Shown one piece after another: positions 17,907 through 28,000 of a DNA stretch of 64,000 bases (position 1 is its first letter; each line of letters begins with the position of its first letter). The DNA comes from Mucilaginibacter sp. L3T2-6 (lineage in GTDB: Bacteria > Bacteroidota > Bacteroidia > Sphingobacteriales > Sphingobacteriaceae): the NCBI RefSeq assembly GCF_030519355.1, contig NZ_JAUMKC010000022.1, forward strand, positions 1 to 64,000, read 5' to 3'. The translations under genes were made by a program, and so were the position numbers. The notes under the pieces are model-generated. The model worked only from the letters and a program-made list of their open reading frames with translations. It did not search any database and was not told the origin of the DNA.

Positions 17907-18632
17907 TTAGATTCCCAAACTTTCACAAGCCTTTTCTGCCGCCAGTTTTTCAGCATTCTTTTTACTGAACTCTTTCCCCTGACCCATTGTTTCACCGTCT
18001 ATAATGGCTTGCACGGTAAATAGTTTGCTATTTTCTCCGTCTTCGTTGGCTACCAGGTAAAATACTATATCCTTACCATGCCGCTGGCACCACTCAATCA
18101 ACTTGCTTTTAAAGTTTGTTTCTGTTTGTTCGAGAGTATGGATATCGATATGCGGCTTGATGATGTGATTTGTCAGGAAATGCCGGGTAAAATCATACCC
18201 TTTATCCAGATAGACGGCGCCTATCAACGCCTCGAAGGCATCGCCAAGCAGTGAGCCCTGCCTGGATGAGTTGAGCATGCGGCTATCATATTCAATCAGC
18301 TTGTCAAATCCCAGCTTGCGGGCAAGCGCATTAAGGTTATTACGGCTCACTATTTTCGAACGAAGTTCCGTCAGAAAACCCTCATCTTCATAAGGGTATA
18401 GCTTAAACAGCACTTCGGCAATTACACTGCCCAAAACGGCATCGCCCAAAAACTCGAGGCGCTCATTGCTGTTCTTTACACCCTTTTTTACATTTTGGGC
18501 TACAGACTTATGCCGGAAAGCAAGCTTGTATAAAGACAAATTGCCCGGCACAAAACCGAGCAAATTTTTTAAGACCTTTACGTACTTTCTGTTTGGAGAC
18601 AGGTATAGTTTGTAAAAACGACTTATAGGCAT
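17907..18632 (-). CDS. rnc: Ribonuclease III
   Basis: The 241-residue protein has the RNase III signature NERLEFLGDAVLG (56-68, catalytic Glu60 and Asp64) and a C-terminal double-stranded RNA-binding domain (about 172-241, ending with KKNAEKLAAEKACESLG). It processes rRNA precursors and structured mRNAs. It is the third gene of acpP-fabF-rnc, 7 nt after fabF, an order conserved in Bacteroidota. Confidence 0.97.
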   Translation of the reverse strand: MPISRFYKLYLSPNRKYVKVLKNLLGFVPGNLSLYKLAFRHKSVAQNVKKGVKNSNERLEFLGDAVLGSVIAEVLFKLYPYEDEGFLTELRSKIVSRNNLNALARKLGFDKLIEYDSRMLNSSRQGSLLGDAFEALIGAVYLDKGYDFTRHFLTNHIIKPHIDIHTLEQTETNFKSKLIEWCQRHGKDIVFYLVANEDGENSKLFTVQAIIDGETMGQGKEFSKKNAEKLAAEKACESLGI

Positions 18633-18639
18633 CCAGGTA

Positions 18640-19893
18640 TTATTCTTCGTACTTTTTAAATATCACAGAAGCATTGTGCCCGCCAAAACCAAACCCATTG
18701 CTTTGTGCTATTCTCACGTCGCGCTGCTGCGCCTTGTTGAAGGTAAAATTAATTTTTGGATCAAATGCCGGGTCGTCGGTAAAGTGGTTTATTGTTGGCG
18801 GAATAATTCCATTTTTAACAGCAAGTATAGCCGCAATGGCCTCAACAGCACCAGCAGCACCTAAAAGGTGGCCAGTCATTGATTTGGTCGAGCTGATATT
18901 TATACGATAAACCTCATCTCCATAAACATCCTGTATAGCTTTCACTTCCTGCGGATCGCCAATTGGGGTTGATGTTCCGTGAACGTTTACGTAATCAACA
19001 TCGGCCGGGGTTATACCAGCGTCTTCAAGCGCATTACGCATTACCAGGGCTGCACCAAAACCTTCAGGATGAGGAGCAGTCATATGATAAGCATCGGCAC
19101 TCATACCGCCGCCAATCATTTCAGCATAAATCTTCGCACCTCGTTTTTTAGCGTGTTCTAATTCTTCTAAAATAATGGTACCAGCACCTTCGCCGGCTAC
19201 AAATCCATCCCTGTCCAAATCAAATGGACGTGATGCCGTAGCCGGATCATCGTTGCGGGTAGATAACGCATGCATAGCATTAAATCCGCCTATGCCGGCT
19301 TCATTAATGATAGCTTCTGAACCGCCGCTGATAAACATGTTTGCTTTACCCAAACGGATATAGTTAAAGGAATCAATCAGCGAATTATTTGATGATGCAC
19401 AGGCAGACACGGTGGAGAAGTTGGGTCCGCGCAGGCCATATTTTATAGAGATATGGCCAGGTGCAATATCGGCGATCATTTTAGGGATAAAAAACGGGTT
19501 GAAACGGGGTGTGCCATCGCCTTTGGCAAAATTCACCACCTCATCCAAAAAAGTTTTTAAACCACCTATGCCTGATCCCCATATTACTCCAATGCGGCTG
19601 GTATCCAGCTTCTCAAAGTCAAGCCCTGCATCTTTTACCGCTTCTTCTGTTGAAAATAGGGCGTATTGTACAAAAGGATCAAGTTTACGGGCGTCTTTAC
19701 GACCCAAAAAGGCGTCTGCATCAAAATTTTTTACTTCGCATGCAAACTTAGTTTTGAACTTTTCAGTGTCAAAACTCTTAATTAAGGCAGCGCCACTCAC
19801 GCCATTTATCAATGATTCCCAATACTCGGGAACTGTATTGCCAATTGGGGTGAGTGCTCCAAGCCCGGTTACGACAACTCTTTTAAACTCCAT
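18640..19893 (-). CDS. fabF: Beta-ketoacyl-ACP synthase II
   Basis: The 417-residue thiolase-fold enzyme elongates acyl-ACP in fatty acid synthesis. The active-site Cys165 is in VSACASSNN. The two histidines are in VHGTSTPIGD and SMTGHLLGAAG. Length and motifs match FabF. It lies 21 nt downstream of acpP on the same strand and 7 nt before rnc, forming one operon. Confidence 0.97.
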   Translation of the reverse strand: MEFKRVVVTGLGALTPIGNTVPEYWESLINGVSGAALIKSFDTEKFKTKFACEVKNFDADAFLGRKDARKLDPFVQYALFSTEEAVKDAGLDFEKLDTSRIGVIWGSGIGGLKTFLDEVVNFAKGDGTPRFNPFFIPKMIADIAPGHISIKYGLRGPNFSTVSACASSNNSLIDSFNYIRLGKANMFISGGSEAIINEAGIGGFNAMHALSTRNDDPATASRPFDLDRDGFVAGEGAGTIILEELEHAKKRGAKIYAEMIGGGMSADAYHMTAPHPEGFGAALVMRNALEDAGITPADVDYVNVHGTSTPIGDPQEVKAIQDVYGDEVYRINISSTKSMTGHLLGAAGAVEAIAAILAVKNGIIPPTINHFTDDPAFDPKINFTFNKAQQRDVRIAQSNGFGFGGHNASVIFKKYEE

Positions 19894-19914
19894 TTAATAG
19901 CGTTGGGGGAGTCC

Positions 19915-20151
19915 TTATTTAACGTTTTTTTCGAGGTAAGCAACAGCCTGACCTACAGTACCGATAGTTTCAGCCTGATCATCAGGAATAGCCACGTTAA
20001 ATTCTTTTTCAAACTCCATGATTAATTCCACGGTGTCTAACGAGTCAGCACCAAGATCATTGGTGAAGCTAGCTTCGGGTGTTACTTCACTTTCGTCAAC
20101 ACCTAATTTTTCTACGATAATAGCTTTTACTCTTGAAGCGATATCAGACAT
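19915..20151 (-). CDS. acpP: Acyl carrier protein
   Basis: The 78-residue acidic protein has the phosphopantetheine site GADSLDTVEL with Ser37. It carries acyl chains for fatty acid synthesis. It is first in the acpP-fabF-rnc operon, with a good promoter upstream (20189-20220). Confidence 0.98.
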   Translation of the reverse strand: MSDIASRVKAIIVEKLGVDESEVTPEASFTNDLGADSLDTVELIMEFEKEFNVAIPDDQAETIGTVGQAVAYLEKNVK

Positions 20152-20188
20152 AGTCTTATAGTTTAAATGATTAAATAAAAATTCTGTG

Positions 20189-20220
20189 CAAAGGAAAAAT
20201 AAATTCTGTTAAATATCAAA
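20189..20220 (-). promoter_or_regulatory. Promoter of acpP-fabF-rnc
   Basis: On the minus strand TTCCTTTG (20196-20189; one base from TAnnTTTG) is preceded, 20 nt upstream, by TTTG (20220-20217). The distance to the acpP start codon (20151) leaves a leader of about 30 nt. Confidence 0.5.
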
Positions 20221-20299
20221 TCTAAAAACATTTGCGTTATATGCAACAATCTTTTACTGCAACTGTTTCAATTTTGGTACTTTTACAGCCGCAAAAGTA

Positions 20300-20725
20300 A
20301 TGATTTTGAACAGGAAATTTTTAAAGTTTGAGTTCGATCTTGATTTTGTTCTCATTGCAGTTACAACATCGCTAAAAGATTATCGCGCTTGTTATCTCAT
20401 TAACAAGGCATTAAATTTTAATTTTGCAAAAGTTGCGGATCTTGAAGTGGATATCAATAATAACCTTGAACCTGTGCTGTTTTCAAGGTATCATTACAGT
20501 TGGGAAACTACCGAAACCGACTTCTATTTTATAGCCAATAAAGGTTCTGACGGCTACCTGGTACCCGAGATGCGAAAGGCTGACTATTTTTTGTTGATAA
20601 AAAATTATATTGACGAAAACGACCTCGACAACCTGATTTCAGCCATAAATAAAATACCCGAGATTGTTACCGCCATAAAGATTGACCCGAAAAAAGTAAA
20701 ATCACGGGAAAATCTTTTATTTTAG
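20300..20725 (+). CDS. IPExxxVDY family protein
   Basis: The 141-residue protein belongs to a small Bacteroidota family named for a C-terminal IPExxxVDY motif, here KIPEIVTAIKID (about 119-130). It is a short cytosolic alpha/beta protein with aromatic-rich strands. It is encoded divergently from acpP and just before pyk, the usual place. Its function is not known; the context suggests a link with central metabolism but that is inference. Confidence 0.85.
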   Translation: MILNRKFLKFEFDLDFVLIAVTTSLKDYRACYLINKALNFNFAKVADLEVDINNNLEPVLFSRYHYSWETTETDFYFIANKGSDGYLVPEMRKADYFLLIKNYIDENDLDNLISAINKIPEIVTAIKIDPKKVKSRENLLF

Positions 20726-20796
20726 CGCGATTTTTAAAGTGTTATACATACACTAAACATACCTGAATTAAGCCCGTATTAAACAGACTATATAAA

Positions 20797-22230
20797 ATGA
20801 AATTACACTATAACCGGACTAAGATTGTTGCCACCATGGGGCCCGCTTCGGCTAAGAAGGATGTTTTACGCGCCATGATACAGGCTGGCGTAAATATTTG
20901 CCGCCTTAATTTTTCGCACGGTAAAGCACAGGATCATAAAGCAGTAATCGATACCATTCGCGAAATAAATGCAGAGCTTAAAACCAATGTCGGTATTCTT
21001 GCTGATTTACAGGGACCAAAAATCCGCATAGGGCTGGTAAAAGACGGCGGTATTCACTTAATTAACGGAACACGTATAAACATCACCACGCATGAATTAA
21101 TCGGTGATGATAATGAGATATATATTACTTACGAAACATTTCCCCAGGACGTTCAGCCTAATGAAATCATTTTGCTGGATGATGGGAAAATACAAATGCG
21201 GGTAATAGAAACCAACAGGCTTGATACTGTTGTTTGCGAGGTTGTTCACGGCGGCATCCTTACATCACGTAAAGGCGTTAACCTGCCAAATACCAAAGTA
21301 TCTATCCCGAGCCTTACTGAAGAAGATAAGATAAACCTTAACTATGCACTTGAATGGGATGTAGATTGGGTGGGCCTTTCATTTGTGCGAACAGGTGAAG
21401 ATATCGACGACCTGAAACGCATTATTAAAGAAAGCGGCAAGGCTGCCAAGGTAATAGCCAAGGTTGAAAAACCCGAAGCTATTGACAACATCGATTCGAT
21501 AGTAGCTGCAACCGATGGGGTGATGGTAGCCCGTGGCGACCTTGGTGTTGAAATGCCTTTGGAAGAAGTACCGATGCTGCAAAAAATGATCGTACGCAAA
21601 TGCCGCGAGGCTGCTAAACCGGTTATTGTGGCAACACAAATGCTGGAGTCGATGATCACTACCCCCCGCCCTACCCGTGCCGAGGTAAATGACGTTGCTA
21701 ACTCCGTACTTGACGGCGCCGACGCAGTGATGCTTAGCGGCGAAACTTCGGTTGGTGAATTCCCGGTGATCGTTATCGAGACAATGTCGAAAATTATTAA
21801 TAACGTTGAGGGACTCAGTTATCCGTTTAACAGCAAAACTGATATGACTGATCCGAAGTCGACGGACTACCTGAGCAACGCGGTTTGCGGTTCAGCAGTC
21901 TACCTGGCCGAGCATACAGGCGCTGTCGGTATCGTATCAATGACCCATTCAGGCTATACCGCTTTCGAAATATCAAGCTACCGGCCCAAAGCCGGCACTT
22001 TTATATTTACCGCCAATAAGCACTTACTGAACGCGATGAGTTTGCTATGGGGCGTGCGCACTTTTTATTACGATAAAGAAGAAAGCACCGACCAAACCAT
22101 TGCCGATGTAAATCAAATATTGAAAGAAGCTAACCTGGTGCAGGCCGGTGATGTGGTAATTAATACTGCATCAGTGCCAATTCTGAAAAAGGCCAAGACC
22201 AATATGCTGAAAGTTACCGTTGTAGAGTAA
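20797..22230 (+). CDS. pyk: Pyruvate kinase
   Basis: The 477-residue protein carries the pyruvate kinase hallmarks: RTKIVATMGPAS near the N-terminus, CRLNFSHG, the active-site segment IAKVEKPEAIDNID with VARGDLGVEMP, and ATQMLESM. It converts phosphoenolpyruvate and ADP to pyruvate and ATP in the last step of glycolysis. It lies 71 nt downstream of the IPExxxVDY gene on the same strand and is probably co-transcribed. Confidence 0.98.
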   Translation: MKLHYNRTKIVATMGPASAKKDVLRAMIQAGVNICRLNFSHGKAQDHKAVIDTIREINAELKTNVGILADLQGPKIRIGLVKDGGIHLINGTRINITTHELIGDDNEIYITYETFPQDVQPNEIILLDDGKIQMRVIETNRLDTVVCEVVHGGILTSRKGVNLPNTKVSIPSLTEEDKINLNYALEWDVDWVGLSFVRTGEDIDDLKRIIKESGKAAKVIAKVEKPEAIDNIDSIVAATDGVMVARGDLGVEMPLEEVPMLQKMIVRKCREAAKPVIVATQMLESMITTPRPTRAEVNDVANSVLDGADAVMLSGETSVGEFPVIVIETMSKIINNVEGLSYPFNSKTDMTDPKSTDYLSNAVCGSAVYLAEHTGAVGIVSMTHSGYTAFEISSYRPKAGTFIFTANKHLLNAMSLLWGVRTFYYDKEESTDQTIADVNQILKEANLVQAGDVVINTASVPILKKAKTNMLKVTVVE

Positions 22231-22240
22231 CTTGCAGTAA

Positions 22241-22318
22241 GGTTGAAAAGTTGTAAAGTTGAAACGTTTTTACAAGCACATTAACATTACAATTTTTCAA
22301 CCTTTAAAATTTTCAACC
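22241..22318. terminator. Imperfect inverted repeat after pyk, probable bidirectional terminator
   Basis: The arm beginning GGTTGAAAAGTTGTAAAG (22241-22258) and the complement of 22288-22318 (GGTTGAAAATTTTAAAGG) form a long AT-rich imperfect hairpin. It sits 11 nt after the pyk stop and immediately after the stop of a small minus-strand frame (22320-22406). It would serve both. Confidence 0.45.
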
Positions 22319-22319
22319 C

Positions 22320-22406
22320 CTAATAAATCTTCGCGTCACAAGCTTTTCCCTTAAGCTTATCCAACTTGGCGAAATAATAATCCCAGCAAATTCTTAAAGT
22401 TTTCAT
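22320..22406 (-). CDS. Candidate microprotein, 28 aa
   Basis: A minus-strand frame from ATG 22406 to TAG 22322-22320 encodes 28 residues: MKTLRICWDYYFAKLDK followed by LKGKACDAKIY. It is basic and amphipathic, with a WDYYFAKLDKLKG core that does not look like random translation. It is convergent with pyk and shares the inverted repeat between them as a terminator. No strong promoter was found (TATCTTAG lies upstream). No family is recognised. It could be chance. Confidence 0.35.
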   Translation of the reverse strand: MKTLRICWDYYFAKLDKLKGKACDAKIY

Positions 22407-22565
22407 ATTGTAACATTTTTGTTGCACACCTACTATGTCTAAGATAACGATATAAAAGTTTAGTTTATTGTTCCACCGAAATTTTAGCCAATCAGTTAAA
22501 ACCTGTTAAAAAGTTTTCATTTACTAAAAAGATAGTTATTTTTAAGAAACTTATCCTAATCATAT
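22407..22565. other. Rest of the 335-nt gap between pyk and the TlpA-like gene
   Basis: Apart from the inverted repeat and the 28-residue frame, the stretch is AT-rich. It contains a weak promoter for the plus-strand gene at 22566: TTTT (22514-22517), 19 nt, TATTTTTA (22537-22544). Confidence 0.35.
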
Positions 22566-24086
22566 ATGAAAAGAATTTGGCTTTTAATAATCGCATTTGC
22601 ATGTTTTAACAGCAACGTATCCGCCCAAAATACTACGCTGCGTGTATCGTTGAAGAACAGTACTGCTACCAGTTACTATGTATTTATTCCGGAACTTACT
22701 TTAGGATCCGACTATCTAAAGAAAGGTGCTCATACAGTTCATTTAAACAAAGAACGAACCGGAACGCTAAAACTCGAATTGGAGAAACCTGTATTCGCTT
22801 ATGTGGATATAAGCAGCGGTGACGATAACGACAGTAAAGAAATTCATTATTATTTATACCTTTCTCCTGGTGATAAGTTGGACTTGCTGGCCGATCTTCT
22901 TAGTCGCAAAACAGTTATAACAGGAAAAGGCAGCAATAATAATCAGCCAATGCTCTCAATGATAGAGGCAGAAGGCGTTAGAAGTTTTTATGGCGATAGC
23001 CTGCCCGACCGCATTATAACAGCTGCAAATAAATATCAGGCCGATCTAAAATCAGTATTTCCAAAATACATTAAGAAATACAAGCCCTCGGCAGATTTCG
23101 TAAATGTGGAATCTGAAAATATAAAATATGCCGCAGTTGGCACATATTATGACTTTAAGGAAAGCAACAAATTTTCCAATTGGCGGGCGTATCAAAAGTA
23201 TGGCAGCATATGGACAAAAATTCAAGACAGCCTTTTTAGCCGGGTAACATTAAATAATAGCAATGCGCTTACGGCGTTCAATTATGCCGAGCTGGTTTCC
23301 AATTTTTTACTACGTGAAAAAGAGCGTTTGTGGGATGCAGCCCGCAAAGACCCGGCAAATTTTTATCGTGAATATTATAACACAGATACGGCCGCCGGCA
23401 AAAAGCTTTTTGATGCAGATATGCAAAACCTACTTACGCAAAAGATTCTTGAAAAACATTTTACCGGGCCTGTACAAGAATATGCCTACGGTATTTTGAT
23501 CAGCGAGGGTTTGGGCTCACATAGTCCCGAAAACATGGTCAGCATTTTCGATGAATTTAAAAACCGCTTTCCCGACAGCAAGTATGTTAAATGGTTTAGC
23601 CGCGCAATAGACACCATCAGGCAACAAGAAACACAGCCCCTGAGCAACGAAATGGTATTCGCTCCCGGAAACGGTTCAATGCTGCATACTTTTGCCGATG
23701 TTCTGGCCATGGCAAAAGGCAAAACCGTATTGCTGGATATGTGGGGCACCTGGTGCGGCCCCTGCCGTAACGAGATAAGTAATAACGGCCCTGCTATTAA
23801 AGCCTATTTTAAAGATAAAGGACTCGACTACTTCTATGTAGCTAATAACGATATGGGCCACGACGATGCCTGGAAGAAACTCATCGCCTATTTAAATATG
23901 ACAGGCACCCACATATTGGCTAATCCCGCACTTAGTAAAGATATTATGCGCACGGTGAAGGGCTCGGGCTATCCAACCTATGTCATCATAAAAAAAGATG
24001 GCACTTGGGAGCTTTCAAAGGCGGGCTACCCAATGAAAAGGGATGTACTATTTAAGCAACTTGACGCTGCATTGGCTATGAAGTAA
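22566..24086 (+). CDS. TlpA-like thioredoxin-domain protein, exported
   Basis: The 506-residue protein has a signal peptide (1-20, cleavage near VSAQ), an N-terminal beta-rich region with DUF4369-like character (about 25-140), a helical middle, and a C-terminal TlpA/ResA-type thioredoxin domain (about 360-506) with active site WGTWCGPC. It is probably a periplasmic thiol-disulfide reductase, anchored or soluble. Its partner is unknown. The convergent gene at 24119 encodes another thioredoxin-like protein, so the two may act in the same compartment. Confidence 0.87.
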   Translation: MKRIWLLIIAFACFNSNVSAQNTTLRVSLKNSTATSYYVFIPELTLGSDYLKKGAHTVHLNKERTGTLKLELEKPVFAYVDISSGDDNDSKEIHYYLYLSPGDKLDLLADLLSRKTVITGKGSNNNQPMLSMIEAEGVRSFYGDSLPDRIITAANKYQADLKSVFPKYIKKYKPSADFVNVESENIKYAAVGTYYDFKESNKFSNWRAYQKYGSIWTKIQDSLFSRVTLNNSNALTAFNYAELVSNFLLREKERLWDAARKDPANFYREYYNTDTAAGKKLFDADMQNLLTQKILEKHFTGPVQEYAYGILISEGLGSHSPENMVSIFDEFKNRFPDSKYVKWFSRAIDTIRQQETQPLSNEMVFAPGNGSMLHTFADVLAMAKGKTVLLDMWGTWCGPCRNEISNNGPAIKAYFKDKGLDYFYVANNDMGHDDAWKKLIAYLNMTGTHILANPALSKDIMRTVKGSGYPTYVIIKKDGTWELSKAGYPMKRDVLFKQLDAALAMK

Positions 24087-24120
24087 AGGAAAGAGACGCA
24101 AATTGCATCCCTTTTCCTTT
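24085..24120. terminator. Hairpin between convergent thioredoxin-like genes
   Basis: AAAGGAAA (24085-24092) pairs with TTTCCTTT (24113-24120), with an inner GCAA/TTGC stem. It lies across the ends of the two convergent genes (stops at 24086 and 24119) and could end both transcripts. Confidence 0.45.
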
Positions 24121-24649
24121 AACTGGCCTTCTTTTCGTAACTTCTCGGATCGAGCGCTGCAGGCGACCAATTCTTGAAAAACTCCATTACTTTCGCTTTA
24201 CTGTGCCCCTTGCCCTCTTCCAGGTAGCTGGAATCTTGAGTATGCAGTCGGTTACCTTTGTCATCTAAAATAACAAACACCGGGAAACCAAAACGCTGCG
24301 GATAGCCCAGCTCGGCCAACAGCTTAGTATTTTCGTTTTCCGGGCTCCAGTTTACGTGCACTATTTCGTAGTTATCACGTACATATTTATTCAGGTCGGC
24401 GTCGTGTGTAACCAGGTCGTTAAAGCGGATGCACCAGATGCACCAGTTACCACCTATCTGCAACAGTACATTTTTGTGCTCAGCCGCAGCCTTTTTAACC
24501 GCAGCGGCGATGTCTGCTTTAGCATCAGCATTTGGATGATACAGTTTAGCGGTATCAGTTGGCTTTACAGCGGCGGTTGTAGTGGTGGTTTGGGCTCTGG
24601 CCGCTAAAACAATAGTGGTGAATGCAGCAATGGCGATTAACTTTTTCAT
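24119..24649 (-). CDS. Exported thioredoxin-family protein with CIWC motif
   Basis: The 176-residue protein has a signal peptide (1-19, ending ARAQ), a Thr-rich linker and a thioredoxin_7-like domain with the active site GGNWCIWCIRF (about 66-76). The second half includes FGFPVFVILDDKG, with the cis-proline. It is probably a periplasmic disulfide reductase or isomerase. The CIWC dipeptide is unusual compared with CGPC and affects redox potential. Confidence 0.88.
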   Translation of the reverse strand: MKKLIAIAAFTTIVLAARAQTTTTTAAVKPTDTAKLYHPNADAKADIAAAVKKAAAEHKNVLLQIGGNWCIWCIRFNDLVTHDADLNKYVRDNYEIVHVNWSPENENTKLLAELGYPQRFGFPVFVILDDKGNRLHTQDSSYLEEGKGHSKAKVMEFFKNWSPAALDPRSYEKKAS

Positions 24650-25070
24650 ATCGATGACGTTGATAATTAGTTTACTAAATTCTGCATTAAAAATTGGTTA
24701 TGCAAATCAGCGGGCCCTGGTTTGGAGGGCTATATGCATCAACACAATTCATAAATAAATGAACAAAAAGCCAACCGTTTATAACTTACAAAGCCGGATT
24801 TAAATCATATTAAGTCAGGTTAATGCGCTTTTTTAGCAGACTTCTGCCGTATCCTTCGGAGCGGATGCCAAAAGGGTATTGGAAAACGTTTTCAACATTT
24901 ACAACCAACTACAAATCAACTATTTACTTACATAAAGGCCATAAATCAGGGCTTCTCCACCGGCTGTGGAAAACTCTGAATTGAAATAAATTATAATCAG
25001 TAATAGCTTTACTTAAAACACCCCGAAGTTTTTTAAACGTACTTTTTTTGCTTACTACACTTGTATCGTT
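24650..25070. other. Intergenic region before nrdJ
   Basis: About 420 nt with no gene. A perfect palindrome GAAAACGTTTTC lies at 24882-24893. TACACTTG (25053-25060), one base off TAnnTTTG, is 11 nt before the nrdJ start. No cobalamin riboswitch signature was recognised on either strand. Confidence 0.4.
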
Positions 25071-28000
25071 ATGAGAGCTGACATATACAAAAATAAATCT
25101 GCTGAAACTGCTAAAGGTTTAAAAGTTGAAAGGTACTTTACTAAAGAAGGCACAAGCGTTTTCGATTTATTTAAGTATGAAAAACGCTCTTCAGTAATCC
25201 GTAATCCTTCGGGCGATGCGGTATTCGAAATGAATGACGTGGAAGTGCCTGCTTCCTGGAGCCAGGTAGCCACTGATATACTGGCGCAGAAATACTTCCG
25301 CAAGGCAGGCGTCCCTCTGCCGGATGGCGCCACAGGCTCCGAGAAAAGCATTAAAGAGGTGGCCAATCGAATGGCGAAATGCTGGAAAGACTGGGGCGAG
25401 CGCTATGGCTACTTTTTATCGCCGAAGGACGCGGAGATATTTTACGACGAAATAGTTTACACCATAACTGGCCAGCTGGCGGCTCCAAACTCACCGCAAT
25501 GGTTCAATACCGGTTTACATAATTCCTACACTATCACCGGCAAGCCGCAGGGGCATTATTATGTTGACCCGGTTACCGAAGAGCTTTGCAAATCAACCTC
25601 GGCATACGAGCGTCCGCAACCGCACGCCTGTTTTATATTGTCTGTTGATGATGATTTAGTGAACGAGGGTGGCATAATGGACCTTTGGGTGCGCGAAGCC
25701 AGGATATTTAAATATGGTTCGGGCGTTGGCACCAACTTTTCGAAAATAAGAGGAGACAATGAAAAGCTTTCGGGTGGAGGCTATTCGTCAGGGCTGATGT
25801 CATTTCTAAAAATTGGTGACCGGGCGGCAGGAGCTATCAAATCAGGGGGCACTACCCGAAGGGCGGCCAAAATGGTTTGCCTGGACTTAGATCATCCGGA
25901 AATAGAGAACTTTGTAAACTGGAAGGTAGAGGAAGAGAAAAAAGTGGCGGCGCTGATTGCTGCAGGTTACTCATCAGATTATGAAGGCGAAGCTTATCGT
26001 ACCGTATCAGGCCAAAACTCCAACAATTCCGTTCGCATACCAAATTCTTTCTTTAAGGCGCTAAAAGAAGGTAGTAGCTGGGACTTAACCAGCCGTATGA
26101 CCGGCAAGGCTGTAAAATCTGTCTCTGCACAAAAACTTTGGGATGATATTGCTTTTGCTGCATGGGCATGTGCCGACCCAGGTGTACAGTTTGACAGCAC
26201 GATAAACGAGTGGCATACCTGTCCGCAGGGCGGCCGCATCAACGCATCGAACCCATGTTCGGAATACATGTTCTTAGATAATACGGCCTGTAACCTGGCC
26301 TCGGTTAACCTGGAGCATTTCTTTGATAAAACTACACGCATATTTGATGTAAAAGGCTTTGAGCACACTTGCCGTATATGGACTATCGTGCTTGAAATAT
26401 CCGTATTGATGGCACAATTCCCATCGAAGGAAGTTGCACAATTATCATACGACTACCGCACGCTTGGCCTTGGATACGCCAACCTGGGTTCGGCGCTAAT
26501 GGTAAATGGCATTCCTTACGATAGTAATAAGGCCCGCGCAGTCGGCGCCGCTATCACCGCCATCATGACCGGCACCGCTTATGCAACCTCTGCTGAGATG
26601 GCCCGCGAATTAGGCGCCTTTAAACGCTTTGAACAGAACAAAGAACACATGATGCGTGTGATGCGCAATCACAGATATGCTGCATACAACAGCACAGGCA
26701 ATTACGAAGGGCTTGAAATTGCCCCTCCGGGAATTGATCAGGCCGACTGCCCGGACTACCTTTTATCTGCCGCCTGCAATGCATGGGACAAGGCCGTCGA
26801 AATGGGTGAGCAATACGGCTACCGGAATGCGCAAACCACAGTTATAGCTCCAACCGGTACCATAGGCCTGGTGATGGATTGCGATACAACCGGTATTGAA
26901 CCTGATTTTGCGCTGGTGAAATTTAAAAAATTATCGGGTGGCGGTTACTTTAAAATAATCAACCAGGCAGTTCCTGCTGCATTAAAGAATCTGGGCTATA
27001 CCGAAAATGAAGTTGCTGCCATTGTAAATTACGCCAAAGGTACGGCTACGTTAAAAGGCGCGCCGCATATCAATCTTGAAACTTTAAAAGCAAAAGGGTT
27101 AACCGACAATGAATTAGAAAAGCTGGACAAGGGCATTATTTCGGTATTTGAAATAAGCTTTGCATTTAATGTGTGGACACTGGGCGAGGAATGCCTGAAG
27201 CGTCTTGGGTTTACGCAGGAACAATACAGTGCTCCCGATTTTAACCTGCTGCGTGGTCTGGGTTTTTCCAGAAAAGAAATTTCCGAAGCCAATGAGTACG
27301 TCTGCGGTACCATGACCATTGAGGGTGCGCCCTACCTGAAGCCGGAACACTACCCCATATTTGATTGCGCTAACAAATGCGGCATTAAGGGCGAGCGCTA
27401 TATCCACTCGCACGGCCATATCAAAATGATGGCGGCCGCGCAACCTTTCCTGTCGGGCGCCATATCAAAAACCATTAACCTGCCCAACGAGGCTACAGTG
27501 GATGAGATAAAAGATTGTTATGAGCTGTCGTGGCAGCTGGGCTTAAAGGCCAATGCACTTTACCGTGACGGCTGTAAGTTATCGCAGCCGCTGTCTACCA
27601 AGTCTGACACGAAGGAAGAGGCCGCCGAAAAATTGGATACTGTTGAGGAAGTATTAGGCCAGGCCGCCAATGTGAAGCTAAGCGATTTAACCAGCGAACA
27701 GGTTATTGAGGCGGCGATGGCCATCATGGAGAAATCCAAAGACACTAATTTTATGCGCCAGCTATCGCGTGTGGTGCAGAAAAAGAGCCTGCCGTTTAAG
27801 CGCAGGGGATATACGCAAAAAGCAAGCATTGGCGGCCAAACGGTGTTTGTCCGCACAGGCGAGTACGAAGATGGCACTTTGGGCGAAATCTTTGTGGACA
27901 TGCATAAAGAGGGTGCCACCTTCCGCTCGCTCATGAACTGCTTTGCCATAGCTGTTTCAGTCGGCCTGCAATATGGCGTGCCGCTGGAGGAATATGTAGA

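Noticed and set aside
24650..25070. Cobalamin riboswitch upstream of nrdJ
   Set aside because: No B12-box-like sequence or characteristic paired regions seen on either strand.
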